64,000 bases of DNA from JAICSD01 sp963836665. GTDB taxonomy: Bacteria; Acidobacteriota; Vicinamibacteria; Vicinamibacterales; 2-12-FULL-66-21. Position 1 is the first letter of the stretch; each line of letters begins with the position of its first letter. Shown piece after piece: positions 46,833 to 55,897 of the stretch. The stretch spans positions 1,736,001-1,800,000 of the forward strand of contig CAWIKL010000002.1 of the NCBI GenBank assembly GCA_963836665.1, written 5' to 3'. A model generated the notes under the pieces. It ran no database searches. It saw only the letters and a program-made list of their open reading frames with translations, and had not been told where the DNA came from. The position numbers and the translations under genes are program-made.

Positions 46833-47396
46833 CTATCGTGGCAGGCGCTTCATCGCCCGTCCCAGCTCGCGGAACGACGCCACCATCGCCTCGTAACTGA
46901 AATGCGCGTTGCGCCCGCTCGGGTTCGGCAGGACGAAGATGCGCGCACCGTGCACGGTGGCCTGCTGCAACCCCGGCTTGATCTCCGGCGCCCGGGTGTG
47001 ACCGAGTACCTTCCATAGCGCCCGGTACATCGTCACGCCGACAAACGCGACAATGCGCGGACGGTAGCGCTCGATCTTCTTTTCGAGGATCTTCCAGCCG
47101 TCGACGTATTCCTGCGGCGCGAGCACGTCGATCCCCGGGCTCGGCCGCGCGATGAGATTGGTCATGCCGATGCCCCACTCAGGCAACCGCACGTCCTCTT
47201 CGTGGGTGATCGGCTCGGGGACGATCCCCGACTCGTAGAGCAGGCCCCAGAAGCGATTGGTCGGGCCGGCGAAATGGTGGCCGGTCGTCGCCGAGATGAC
47301 CCCGGGATTGATGCCGACGAGGATGACGCGCACGCCGGGCTCGATCGCATCGGTGAGGCGGAGGTGTTCGTAGGCTGGCTTGTTACGCTTGGCCAT
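46833..47396 (-). CDS. mug: G/U mismatch-specific uracil-DNA glycosylase (Mug)
   Basis: A 187-residue DNA repair glycosylase of UDG family 2, which removes uracil and ethenocytosine opposite G. The first catalytic motif is VGINPGVISATTGHHFAGPTNRFW near residues 24-47; the Asn of GINPG positions the water. The second motif is LPNPSGRNAHFSYEAM near 160, equivalent to NPSGLNR in E. coli Mug, with Arg and Asn as the intercalating part. TNLIARPSPGID is the middle family block. Start ATG 47396 lies inside the end of the upstream RibD-like gene (14-base overlap), so the two are probably co-transcribed. Confidence 0.93.
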   Translation of the reverse strand: MAKRNKPAYEHLRLTDAIEPGVRVILVGINPGVISATTGHHFAGPTNRFWGLLYESGIVPEPITHEEDVRLPEWGIGMTNLIARPSPGIDVLAPQEYVDGWKILEKKIERYRPRIVAFVGVTMYRALWKVLGHTRAPEIKPGLQQATVHGARIFVLPNPSGRNAHFSYEAMVASFRELGRAMKRLPR

Positions 47397-48258
47397 CGTT
47401 TGACAGCACCAGATGCTCGAATCGGACAAGGCCGTGCTCGCCGGCCCACTGCTTGGCGAGCACGCACGTCGGGCGCAGTGCGCCCTTCCCCACGTACCAG
47501 GGCGTGCCCGGCTCACCGCCGGGCGCGTTCGTCGTCGTGAGATACACGTCCTGGACCAGCCCGGCGTCGATGAGCGCGGTCGCCGACCGCCGCCCGCCGA
47601 CCGAGCAGCCGCGGCGGAGGCCGCGGTCGCTGAGCACCGCGAACTGCTCGGGCAGCGACACGCCGACAATCGTCTCCACCCACGGGCGCGAGGCCAGACT
47701 GGGCGCGAGGCGCTCGTGGCCGCGCGGTGAAGTGAGCACGTAGACCGGCACCCGTGGCACGTTGAAGACGAGCAGATCTCCGGGTGCCACGGAGCCGTCG
47801 CCTGACATGATCACCTGCGCCGGATGCCGCGGCAGTCCGAGCGATCGCCTCAGCGCGATCAACTCCGGACGCCATGTCGTGAACATGGCGTCGCGATGCA
47901 GCGTACTGGCGCCAGCAATCACCGCGTCGGCAGCGACTCGACTCAGGCCTTCATAGACGAGATGCTCATCGACGGCGCCGCCTCCGAGCGCCGCAGGATT
48001 ACGCGTAGCCGTGTTGCCGTCGCGCGATCGCACGAAGACCAGGCCGAGCGACAGGCCGTCGAACGCCGTCTGGTAGAACGGCCCGTCGAACGCCGCAGCG
48101 GTCCAGGCATTTCCGATCGGGCGCAGGCCGTCGGCGGCGGCGCGATCGGCAACGGTCGAGACGGCCGCCAGCGGGGCGAGCGATCGTGAAGTGCGCTGCG
48201 CCTCAACCGCCGCGAAGCGCGCCGCCCAATCGTGCGGTCGGGTATCCTGTGCGGTCAT
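47383..48258 (-). CDS. RibD C-terminal-domain reductase
   Basis: A 291-residue protein with the dihydrofolate-reductase-like fold of the RibD C-terminal domain, an NADPH-dependent reductase of a pyrimidine or similar ring. Recognisable blocks are GLSLGLVFVRSRDGNTATRNPAALGGGAVDEHLVYEGLSRVAADAVIAGASTLHRD (core strands and NADPH site), then RRGCSVGGRRSATALIDAGLVQDVYLTTTNAPGG. The usual N-terminal deaminase domain of RibD is absent, so riboflavin synthesis is not assured; stand-alone relatives reduce folates or unknown substrates. Its ATG overlaps that of the divergent EVE gene within CATG (48256-48259). It overlaps mug by 14 bases at its 3' end. Confidence 0.88.
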   Translation of the reverse strand: MTAQDTRPHDWAARFAAVEAQRTSRSLAPLAAVSTVADRAAADGLRPIGNAWTAAAFDGPFYQTAFDGLSLGLVFVRSRDGNTATRNPAALGGGAVDEHLVYEGLSRVAADAVIAGASTLHRDAMFTTWRPELIALRRSLGLPRHPAQVIMSGDGSVAPGDLLVFNVPRVPVYVLTSPRGHERLAPSLASRPWVETIVGVSLPEQFAVLSDRGLRRGCSVGGRRSATALIDAGLVQDVYLTTTNAPGGEPGTPWYVGKGALRPTCVLAKQWAGEHGLVRFEHLVLSNDGQA

Positions 48259-48661
48259 GAACTACCTGTTCAAAGAAGAGCCGGGCAACTACAGCTACGA
48301 CGATCTCGTCCGCGACGGCAGCACGTCATGGGTCGGGGTGAAGAATCCCGTCGCGCAGAAGCATCTGCGCGGCGTGAAAACGGGCGACCGCATCTTTTTC
48401 TATCACACGGGCAACGAGAAAGCGGTGGTCGGCATCTGCCGTGCCAGCGGCGATGCCTACGCGGATCCGAAGGACGCCACTGGCCGGCTGTTCGCGGTGG
48501 ACGTCGAGCCGGTGAAGAAACTGACGGTAGCGGTCACGCTCGCCGCGATCAAGGCCGACAAGCGCTTCGCCTCTTTCGAGCTGACCCGCATCCCGCGCCT
48601 GTCGGTGATGCCGGTGCCGCAGGAGACGTGGGACGCCATCGTCAAGATGAGCCAGGGATAG
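48257..48661 (+). CDS. EVE-domain protein (modified-base reader type)
   Basis: A 134-residue stand-alone EVE domain, related to the YTH/PUA folds that read modified nucleotides. It starts MNYLFKEEPGNYSYDDLVRDGSTSWVGVKNPVAQKHLRGVKTGDRIFFYHTGNEKAVVGICRASGDAY; the Trp in SWVGV, the NPVAQKHL turn and the FYHTG strand form the usual base-binding pocket. Some EVE proteins sit next to restriction systems and sense modified DNA or RNA; no restriction gene is near here. The start codon is shared in overlap with the divergent RibD-C gene. Its stop lies 1 base from the convergent glgB stop. Confidence 0.93.
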   Translation: MNYLFKEEPGNYSYDDLVRDGSTSWVGVKNPVAQKHLRGVKTGDRIFFYHTGNEKAVVGICRASGDAYADPKDATGRLFAVDVEPVKKLTVAVTLAAIKADKRFASFELTRIPRLSVMPVPQETWDAIVKMSQG

Positions 48662-48662
48662 G

Positions 48663-50858
48663 CTATCCGCCTGTGTCGGCGGCCGGTTTCAGCAGCAGGA
48701 ATCCCAGCGGCGGCAGGGTCAGGCGAAGCGACTGGGAAAATCCGTGTGACGGGATGGATTCGGGGACGATGGCGCCGCCGTTGCCGGCGTTGCTGCCGCC
48801 GTACGCGGCCGCATCGCTGTTGATGCGTTCGAGGTAGCGCGCCGCCGCCGGCACGCCGATCGTGTAGCCGTGGCGCAGCACCGGGGTGAAGTTGAAGACA
48901 GCGACGAGGAAGTCGGCGTGGTCGGACGCCCTGCGAACGAGCGAGACCACCGAATTGTCGCTGTCGTTGCAGTCGATCCACTGGAAGCCCGACGACTCGA
49001 AGTCGCACTGGTAGAGCGCCGGCTCGGACGCGTAGACGTGGTTCAGGTCGCGCACGAAGCGACTGACGCCGGCGTGCAGCGGCTGATCGAGCAGATGCCA
49101 GTCGAGGCTCCGATCGTGGCTCCACTCGCGCGTCTGGCCGAACTCGCTGCCCATGAACATCAGTTTCTTGCCCGGGTGGGCGTACATGTAGCCGTAGAGG
49201 ACGCGCAGCGTCGCCGCTTTCTGCCAGTCCTCGCCCGGCGCCTTGCCCCACATCGAGCCCTTCATGTGCACGACCTCGTCGTGCGAGAACGGCAGGATGT
49301 AGTTTTCGCTGAACGCGTAGAGCAGCGAGAACGTCAGCAGGTTGTGATGGTAGCGGCGGAAGACCGGATCCTTCTTGATGTACTCGAGCGTGTCGTTCAT
49401 CCAGCCCATGTTCCACTTGTAGGTGAAACCGAGGCCACCGAGATAGGTCGGGCGGGAGACCGACGGGAAGGCCGTTGATTCCTCGGCGATTGTGATCGAT
49501 CCGCCGTGCTCGCCGTGGGTCAGTGCGTTCAGCTCACGCAAGAAATCGACGGCGTCGAGATTCTCGCGCCCGCCGAACTTGTTGGGGACCCACTGCCCTT
49601 CCGAGCGCGAGTAGTCGAGGTAGAGCATCGACGCGACCGCGTCGACGCGCAGCCCGTCGACGTGGTATTCCTCGAGCCAGAACAGGGCGTTGGCGAGCAG
49701 GAAGTTCCGCACCTCGTTCCGGCCGTAGTTGAAGATTAGCGTGCCCCAGTCGCGGTGTTCTCCCTGACGCGGGTCTGCGTGCTCGTAGAGCGCGGTGCCG
49801 TCGAAGCGGGCCAGGCCGTGCGCGTCCTTGGGAAAATGCCCCGGCACCCAGTCGAGAATGACGCCGATGTCCGCCTGGTGGCAGCGCTCGACGAACGCCT
49901 TGAAGTCATCGGCGCCGCCGAAACGGCTCGTCGGCGCGAAAAACCCGGTGACCTGGTAGCCCCACGACGGTGCGTAGGGATGCTCCATCACCGGCAGCAA
50001 CTCGACGTGCGTGTAGCCCATCTCCCGCACGTAGGGGATGAGCCGGTCCGCCAGCTCACGATAGGTCAGCGAGCGACCGTGATCCTGGGGGACGCGCGCC
50101 CACGAGCCAAGGTGCACTTCGTAGATCGCCACCGGGCGGTTGAGCCACGCGCCGCGCCCGGCGCGCTCGACGAACCAGTCCGCATCGTCCCAGTCGTAGC
50201 CGCGGCGGGCGACGATGGATGCGGTCATCGGCGGCAGCTCGAAGCGCAACCCGTAGGGATCGGCCTTGAGCAAGATTTCGCCGTGCCGGGCCGAGCGGAT
50301 CTCGAACTTGTAGCGCTGCCCTTCGCTGAGGCCGGGGACGAAGATCTCCCATACGCCGCTCGGGCCGAGGCGTCGCATCGGGTGGAGGCGCCCATCCCAC
50401 ATGTTGAAGTCGCCAACAACGCTGACACGGTCGGCGTTGGGGGCCCAGACCGCGAAGTGGACGCCGTCCGCCTCGCCGACGCGCATCAGGTGGGCGCCGA
50501 GCTTCTCGTAGATGCGCGTGTGCTTACCCTGCGCGAACAGGTAGAGGTCGTACTCGGTGATGACGCGGCCGTAGCGGTAGGGATCGTCGAGCTCGGCGAC
50601 GTGCCCGTCCGGAAAGCGCAGGCGCAGGCGGTAGTCGACAACGGCGCCGGTGTCGGGGAATCGCGCCTCGAACACGCCGCTGTCGTGGACGCGCGCCATC
50701 GGCGTCGCCCGGCCGGCCTGGACGGCGTCGATCGCCGTCGCCGACGGGTGAAACGCCCGGATGACGAGCGCCCCGTCGACCAGATGCGGCCCGAGAACCG
50801 AGAAGGGATCGGCATGCCGCGCCTCGGCCAGGGCGCCGTATGCCTCACTGTCACGCAC
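48663..50858 (-). CDS. glgB: 1,4-alpha-glucan (glycogen) branching enzyme
   Basis: A 731-residue GH13 enzyme that makes alpha-1,6 branches in glycogen. The N-terminal region has the two CBM48-type beta-sandwiches seen in the long GlgB form (HADPFSVLGPHLVDGALVIRAFHP and AHLMRVGEADGVHFAVWAPNADRVSVVGDFNMWDGR). The catalytic barrel shows DWVPGHFPKD, GLRVDAVASMLYLDYSR (nucleophile Asp), SITIAEESTAFP (general acid Glu) and LPFSHDEVVH (third Asp). The C-terminal beta-sandwich ends LPPLGFLLLKPA. No other glycogen gene is adjacent. A small unknown gene lies 26 bases upstream on the same strand. Confidence 0.97.
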   Translation of the reverse strand: MRDSEAYGALAEARHADPFSVLGPHLVDGALVIRAFHPSATAIDAVQAGRATPMARVHDSGVFEARFPDTGAVVDYRLRLRFPDGHVAELDDPYRYGRVITEYDLYLFAQGKHTRIYEKLGAHLMRVGEADGVHFAVWAPNADRVSVVGDFNMWDGRLHPMRRLGPSGVWEIFVPGLSEGQRYKFEIRSARHGEILLKADPYGLRFELPPMTASIVARRGYDWDDADWFVERAGRGAWLNRPVAIYEVHLGSWARVPQDHGRSLTYRELADRLIPYVREMGYTHVELLPVMEHPYAPSWGYQVTGFFAPTSRFGGADDFKAFVERCHQADIGVILDWVPGHFPKDAHGLARFDGTALYEHADPRQGEHRDWGTLIFNYGRNEVRNFLLANALFWLEEYHVDGLRVDAVASMLYLDYSRSEGQWVPNKFGGRENLDAVDFLRELNALTHGEHGGSITIAEESTAFPSVSRPTYLGGLGFTYKWNMGWMNDTLEYIKKDPVFRRYHHNLLTFSLLYAFSENYILPFSHDEVVHMKGSMWGKAPGEDWQKAATLRVLYGYMYAHPGKKLMFMGSEFGQTREWSHDRSLDWHLLDQPLHAGVSRFVRDLNHVYASEPALYQCDFESSGFQWIDCNDSDNSVVSLVRRASDHADFLVAVFNFTPVLRHGYTIGVPAAARYLERINSDAAAYGGSNAGNGGAIVPESIPSHGFSQSLRLTLPPLGFLLLKPAADTGG

Positions 50859-50884
50859 GCTCAGATTATGACCTCGTTCGACGC

Positions 50885-51148
50885 TTACGCATTCGCCAGC
50901 ACGGCGTCGACATAGGCCGTCACCAGGCCCGGCAGATCGTCAAGCGGGCCGTGCAGGGTCAGCACCTTGCGAAACCTGGGCCCACGGATCGCCAGGTCCC
51001 ACCCCTCACCCGTTTGCGATCGAAAGAGGCTCAATTGCCAGCGCTCGAAGCCGGGGCGCCAACGGCGGATCGTCGACTCGACCGCCGCGTGCAGCCGCGC
51101 GCGCGCCGCCGCGTCGAGCAGTTGCGGACAGAGGACGCTTACAGGCAT
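50885..51148 (-). CDS. Small protein of unknown function upstream of glgB
   Basis: An 87-residue protein starting MPVSVLCPQLLDAAARARLHAAVESTIRRW. It seems soluble, with a helix, a beta-rich middle (RWQLSLFRSQTGEGWDLAIRGPRFRKVLTLHG) and a final helix (GLVTAYVDAVLANA). I recognise no family. The alternation in the middle and the conserved-looking frame argue for a true gene, though it could be spurious. It precedes glgB by 26 bases and would be the first gene of that transcript. Confidence 0.5.
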   Translation of the reverse strand: MPVSVLCPQLLDAAARARLHAAVESTIRRWRPGFERWQLSLFRSQTGEGWDLAIRGPRFRKVLTLHGPLDDLPGLVTAYVDAVLANA

Positions 51149-51338
51149 GGTTCAGCCTCACGTTATCGTCGGCGCCGACTCCAGGCAAGGTGAACCGTTT
51201 GCTTGGGAATGATCGAGCGCCGGCGACATAGCGGCGGTGCATGCCCGCCATGCACAAACGATCTTGGACACCCTCGCGCGGGCTCCCCTACACTCCTCGC
51301 CATCGAGGCCGCCTCCGGCCACGGAAGGAAGGTGTTCC

Positions 51339-52517
51339 GTGAGTGTTTCGCGCAGGGCGTTCGTCACCACATGCGGCGCCGCGGTCGGTGCCTTTGGCGC
51401 TGGGTTGAGCACGGACGGGTGGGCCGGCACGCAGGCGCCGGCCCGGGCGGCTCGGCCACCGCGGCCGACCGCCGCGGAGTACGACGCGCTGGTCAAGCTC
51501 TCCGCCAACGAGAACCCGTACGGGCCGCCAGAATCGGTGCTCAAGGCGATGACCGACAGCCTGAAATACGCCAACCGCTACGGGGCGCCCGACGGCGATC
51601 TCGTCGAGGCGCTGGCCGTGCACCACGGCGTCAAGCCGGAGAACGTGCTGCTCGGCGCCGGCTCCGGCGAAATCCTCGACGTCACCGGCACGGCGTATCT
51701 CGAGGGCGGCCGCCGCGTGCTCGGCTCGGATCCGACCTACGGTTCCGTCTACCAGCACGCGACGACGATCAAGTCTGAGGGTATTCGCGTCCCGCTGCGC
51801 GCCGACAGCTCGCAGGACATCTCAGCCTTGATCGACGCCGCGAAAAAACATTACCGCGACGTTGGCTTCGTCTACCTGTGCAACCCGAACAACCCGACAG
51901 GGATGATCGTGCCCGCGGCCGAGGTCACGCAGTTGCTCGATGGACTGCCGGCCGACATGCCCGTGCTGATCGACGAGGCGTATCATCACTTCGTCACCGA
52001 CGCGAAGTACGCGACCTCGATCCCGCGCGTGCTCGAGGGACGGCAGGTGATCATCGCGCGCACCTTCTCGAAGATCGCCGGGCTGGCCGGCATGCGACTC
52101 GGTTACGCCGTCGCGCCCAAGGACATGATCGATCGGTTGCGTCCGCACGCGACCAACAGCATCAACCTCGCGGTGCGCTGGGCCGGCGCGGCGGGACTGG
52201 CCGACACCGCGGCGCAGCTGCGCGTGAAAACGATGAACGCCGAGGTCCGGCAGCGGACGACCGACGCGCTGGAAACGCGCGGGTTTCGCGTGCTGCCGTC
52301 GCAGGCCAACTTCTTCATGGTCGAGATCAAGCGCGACGTGACGCCGGTCATCCAGGCGTTCAAGAGCAAGGGGATCGCCGTCGGCCGCCCGTTCCCGCCG
52401 ATGACGCAGCACCTGCGCGTCTCGGTCGGCACCGACGCCGAGATGCGCCTGTTCCTCGACGCGTTCGCCGACATCATGCGCCCGGAGAAGACCGCCACGG
52501 CCGGCGGTGAGCGGTGA
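51339..52517 (+). CDS. Tat-exported PLP-dependent aminotransferase (HisC-like, fold type I)
   Basis: A 392-residue aminotransferase with a twin-arginine signal. I start it at GTG 51339 (GGAAGGAA site upstream), which puts VSVSRRAFVTTCGAAVGAFGAGL at the N-terminus. The mature enzyme is full length: LSANENPYGPPESV (HisC-like substrate loop), GAGSGEILDVTG, YLCNPNNPTGMIVP, LIDEAYHHFV, and ARTFSKIAGLAGMRLGY with the PLP lysine. PLP enzymes are normally cytoplasmic; the Tat route would allow export of the folded, PLP-loaded protein. Substrate unknown. The stop overlaps the GTG start of a Tat-exported FAD amine oxidase by four bases, so the two enzymes are made together and probably act on the same amine or amino acid. 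Confidence 0.88.
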   Translation: MSVSRRAFVTTCGAAVGAFGAGLSTDGWAGTQAPARAARPPRPTAAEYDALVKLSANENPYGPPESVLKAMTDSLKYANRYGAPDGDLVEALAVHHGVKPENVLLGAGSGEILDVTGTAYLEGGRRVLGSDPTYGSVYQHATTIKSEGIRVPLRADSSQDISALIDAAKKHYRDVGFVYLCNPNNPTGMIVPAAEVTQLLDGLPADMPVLIDEAYHHFVTDAKYATSIPRVLEGRQVIIARTFSKIAGLAGMRLGYAVAPKDMIDRLRPHATNSINLAVRWAGAAGLADTAAQLRVKTMNAEVRQRTTDALETRGFRVLPSQANFFMVEIKRDVTPVIQAFKSKGIAVGRPFPPMTQHLRVSVGTDAEMRLFLDAFADIMRPEKTATAGGER

Positions 52518-54161
52518 TCCGCGCGCGGGACACGCGCCGCCAGTTCCTGACCCGTGTCGGCCGCGCCGGCGGGCTCGGTGCGGCGTTCGTCTCGATGCGC
52601 AGCCTCGGCCTGCTCGCCGATAGTGAACCGGTCGCCATCGACGCGCCGCCTGGTACCGGCGCCGGGACGAAAGTCGTCGTGCTCGGCGGCGGCATCGGCG
52701 GCCTCGTCACCGCCTACGAGTTGCGCAGGGCGGGCTTCGATTGCACGCTGCTCGAGGCGCGCCGGCGGCCGGGCGGCCGCACCTGGACGCTGCGCCGGGA
52801 TGCCTCGGTCGAGTTGAACGACGGCAGCGTTCAGACGGTGGCATGGACGTCTGAGAATTACCTCAACGCCGGTCCGGCTCGCATCCCCGCGGTGCACACG
52901 GCCATGACCTCGGTACTGCCGCGAGCTCGGCGTGGCGATGGAAGTCGAGATCAACACGTCGCGCTCGTCGCTCTTCGTCAACGGCGCGGCCTTCGGCGGC
53001 AAGGCGATCGAGCAGCGCCGCGCGGTCAACGACACGCGCGGGCACGTGGCGGAACTCCTCGCCAAGGCCGTGTCCGCGCACGCGCTCGACGCGGAGGTCA
53101 CCGCCGAAGACCGCGAACGGATGATCGCCTTCCTCAAGACCTACGGCGATCTCGACGCCAATCTCGCCTACACGGGTTCGCCGCGCGCCGGCGTCGCGCG
53201 CCCTGCCGGCGCTGGCGATGCCGCCGAACAGACGCGCGAGCCGCTGCCGATGCACGCGCTCCTCGACGCCAATTTCTGGCGCGGCATGATGTTCGAGGAA
53301 GAACTCGCCATGCAGGCGACGATGATGCAACCGGTCGGCGGGATGGACCGTGTGCCCTACGCCTTCGCCTCGGCGCTCGGCTCGACGATCGAATACGGGG
53401 CGGCGGTGACCGCCATCCGCAAGACCGACCGCGGCGTGCGCGTCGCCTACGTGCAGGACGGCACGCCGCGGCAGGTCGAAGCGCCCTACTGCGTGTGCAC
53501 CGTGCCGGTGCCCGTGCTGCGATCGATCGCGCATGATTTCTCGCCGGTTGTCGCCAAGGCACTGAGCGATACCGTCTATGCCGACGCCTACAAGATCGCC
53601 TGGGAGTCTCGCCGCTTTTGGGAGACCGACTACAACATCTACGGCGGCCTCTCGTGGATCGTCGGCGGCCCGATCGAGGTGGTCTGGTACCCGAGCGCCG
53701 GACTCAACCGGCCGACCGGCATCATCGTCTCCGGGTACGGCCGCGAGAGCACGCCTCCCTTCGCGCAATTGCCCGATCGCGACGCCAAGATCGCCGCGTC
53801 ACGCGCGGCAATCGAGCAGCTGCATCCCGGGTGCGGCCACGAGCTGACCAGACCGATGTACGTGCCGTGGGGCAAGATGCCCTACAGCCTCGGGTCCTGG
53901 GTATCAGTGGGAGGCGATGCCGCGCATGGTCGTCCCGACTTCTATGCGGCCGACGGCCCTTACGCTGCGTTCTGCCGGCCCGACGACCGGATTTATTTCG
54001 CCGGCGACCACTGCAGCCGGCTGGTCGGGTGGCAGGAAGGCGCGGCGCTGTCGGCGCGGCGCGCCGTCAACCTGATCGTCGAGCGCGTCCGTGCGGAAAA
54101 ATCGACGGGAGCTATGGTCAGCGGTGGCCTGTCGAAAGATCGAGATCGATCGGCGGAGTAA
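52514..54161 (+). CDS. Tat-exported FAD-dependent amine/L-amino-acid oxidase (frameshifted)
   Basis: A monoamine-oxidase-type flavoprotein of about 548 residues when one extra G near 52912-52913 is ignored. From GTG 52514 it reads RDTRRQFLTRVGRAGGLGAAFVS, a Tat signal, then VVVLGGGIGGLVTAYELRRAGFDCTLLEARRRPGGRTW, the FAD loop and following Glu. After the break the sequence continues YCRELGVAMEVEINTSRSSLFVNG through SGYGRESTPPFAQLPDR to IYFAGDHCSRLVGWQEGAALSARRAVNLI, the C-terminal FAD motif. Members oxidise amines or L-amino acids to give H2O2 and ammonia. It overlaps the aminotransferase gene by four bases and converges with the ExeA-like gene, whose 3' end it overlaps by 44 bases. Confidence 0.88.
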
Positions 54162-55686
54162 CCTGCGGCGGTGCCGGCAGCGCCGGCTTCGGCGATGGCG
54201 GCAGCACCTGCTCGGACGGTGGCGTCGTCACCTCGTCTATCCAGCTGCGGAGCCCGCTCGCCGCATCGCTCACCCATGGACCGAAGAAGGCGGCGCCGCC
54301 CACCAGCACAATCACGATCGCCATACCGGCGACGGCCAGACGCCACCGGTTGCGCTCGACCTGCCGGATGGGGTTTGGCGCCGCCGCCTGGAAGCGCAGC
54401 CTGATACCGCTGCGCCGCTCGGGCGCGGGGGGCGCAACGGCGTTGGTGGCGGCCCAGCGCTGGCGCCAGTCAAGATCCACTGACGGCAGCCCGTCGATCT
54501 CTTGTAGCCACGTTTCCACTTGCTCGGGCAACTCGCTCGGCGGATTCACGGGCTCGTCCAGCAGGTCGGACTCGGGCATCAAGTCGGATATCGGCTGGGT
54601 GACGGGTGCGAACGCAGTTGCCGGTGCCGGCGCGACTGCGGACTCGGGTGCCGGCGCGGGCGCGGCTGCGGGCATGGGTGCGGCAAGAGATGCCTGCAGC
54701 GAGGACCCGCCCGCCGGGGTCATCGCAATCGGCACGACCGGGGACGCCGCGAGCAGCGGGAGAAGGGCGGTGTCGTTCGCACCCGAGTTCGCATCAGCGA
54801 CAATGTCGGCGTCGATCGTCGCTTCCTTCTTCGAGTAGCCGTAGCGCAGCGCGCGGTCGCAGATGCGGTTGATCACGCGCGGAACGCCACCCGACAGCAG
54901 GTAAATCGCTTCGACCGCTTCGCCGGTGAACCGTACGCGATCGGAGCTGCCACCAGCAACGTGCAGGCGATGCGAGATGTAGCCGGCGACGCCGGCGGTG
55001 TCGAGCGGCTGCAGCTGGCAGTGCACGGACACACGTTGATCGAGTTGCCGCATCTCGGGCTGCTTCAACCGCGCGCGCAGCTCGAGCTGCCCGACCAGGA
55101 CCACCTGCAGCTGGCCGTCGGCGTCCGACAGGATGCGCACCTCCTCGAGGAGTTGCTGCGAGAGGTTCTGCGCCTCGTCGATGATGACGACGGCAAACGC
55201 CTGCAGCGGCACGAGCGTGCGGAGGAACTCGGAGAGCCGGTAGCTGAGCTCCGTCCGCGTCGCGTTGCGCAGCCGTCCGCTCGTCACGTCGTCAGCTGAG
55301 GCGACCCCGAAATCGGCGAGCAGGACCTTGAGCAGCTCTTCGCGCGAGGCGAAGGGATCGGGCACGAAGGCGCTGAAGGTCTTGCGATCGAGGCTCTCCA
55401 GGACCGCGCGGCACAGCGTCGTCTTGCCGGTGCCGATATCGCCGGTGAGCACGTTGAGGCTCTCCCGACGGCGGATCGCGTTGAGCAGGTCGTCGAAGGC
55501 CGGCGCGTGCGAGCGGCTCTGATAGAAGAAATGCGCGTCGGAGGTGAGGCTGAACGGTTTTTCCCTCAGCCCGTAGAACGGCTCGTAGGTCAGCCCGCTC
55601 GGCCTCGAGTCGACGGGGACCGGCGTCAGGAATCCCGACGACGAGGAGTGCTCGGGGCGGCCGCTGCGTTCGAAAGGACCGGGCAT
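54118..55686 (-). CDS. ExeA/GspA-like AAA ATPase with C-terminal membrane helix
   Basis: A 522-residue protein. Residues 32-300 form the ExeA-type AAA domain: YEPFYGLREKPFSLTSDAHFFYQS, Walker A TGDIGTGKTT (81-90), Walker B AVVIIDEAQNL (165-175) and GGVPRVINRICDRAL. A Pro/Ala-rich linker follows (about 310-400), then a membrane helix at roughly 448-472 and a Pro-rich periplasmic tail. ExeA helps place the secretin of type II secretion; similar ATPases lie in exopolysaccharide/exosortase loci. No secretin or secretion genes are visible. A sigma-54-like promoter is just upstream. The missing C-terminal peptidoglycan-binding domain and the short tail distinguish it from classical ExeA. Confidence 0.85.
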   Translation of the reverse strand: MPGPFERSGRPEHSSSSGFLTPVPVDSRPSGLTYEPFYGLREKPFSLTSDAHFFYQSRSHAPAFDDLLNAIRRRESLNVLTGDIGTGKTTLCRAVLESLDRKTFSAFVPDPFASREELLKVLLADFGVASADDVTSGRLRNATRTELSYRLSEFLRTLVPLQAFAVVIIDEAQNLSQQLLEEVRILSDADGQLQVVLVGQLELRARLKQPEMRQLDQRVSVHCQLQPLDTAGVAGYISHRLHVAGGSSDRVRFTGEAVEAIYLLSGGVPRVINRICDRALRYGYSKKEATIDADIVADANSGANDTALLPLLAASPVVPIAMTPAGGSSLQASLAAPMPAAAPAPAPESAVAPAPATAFAPVTQPISDLMPESDLLDEPVNPPSELPEQVETWLQEIDGLPSVDLDWRQRWAATNAVAPPAPERRSGIRLRFQAAAPNPIRQVERNRWRLAVAGMAIVIVLVGGAAFFGPWVSDAASGLRSWIDEVTTPPSEQVLPPSPKPALPAPPQVTPPIDLDLSTGHR

Positions 55687-55708
55687 CGGATTGGATCAAC
55701 CCCATTAG

Positions 55709-55724
55709 AGCACGCCTTGTGCCA
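55709..55724 (-). promoter_or_regulatory. Sigma-54-type promoter upstream of the ExeA-like gene
   Basis: On the minus strand the sequence is TGGCACAAGGCGTGCT. The invariant GG and GC are ten bases apart, as required for -24/-12 promoters, and TGGCAC is a perfect -24 element; the -12 part has GTGC in place of TTGC. The expected start of transcription is near 55698, about 12 bases before the ATG at 55686. Confidence 0.5.
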
Positions 55725-55897
55725 CGCTGCCGGTGCACGGTTTTACCGTCCGATGCGCGGCCGTTCGAGGGCGGGACGGGTAGACCGTTGCAGGCGTGAA
55801 ACGTCGCCCCGTCCTGAAACGGGACAACGATCTCGTTTTGCGTGTCGGCCATCGCGGGCGCCGTCGTGTCCGGGACGGCTCCTGTCCCCGGCCGCCG

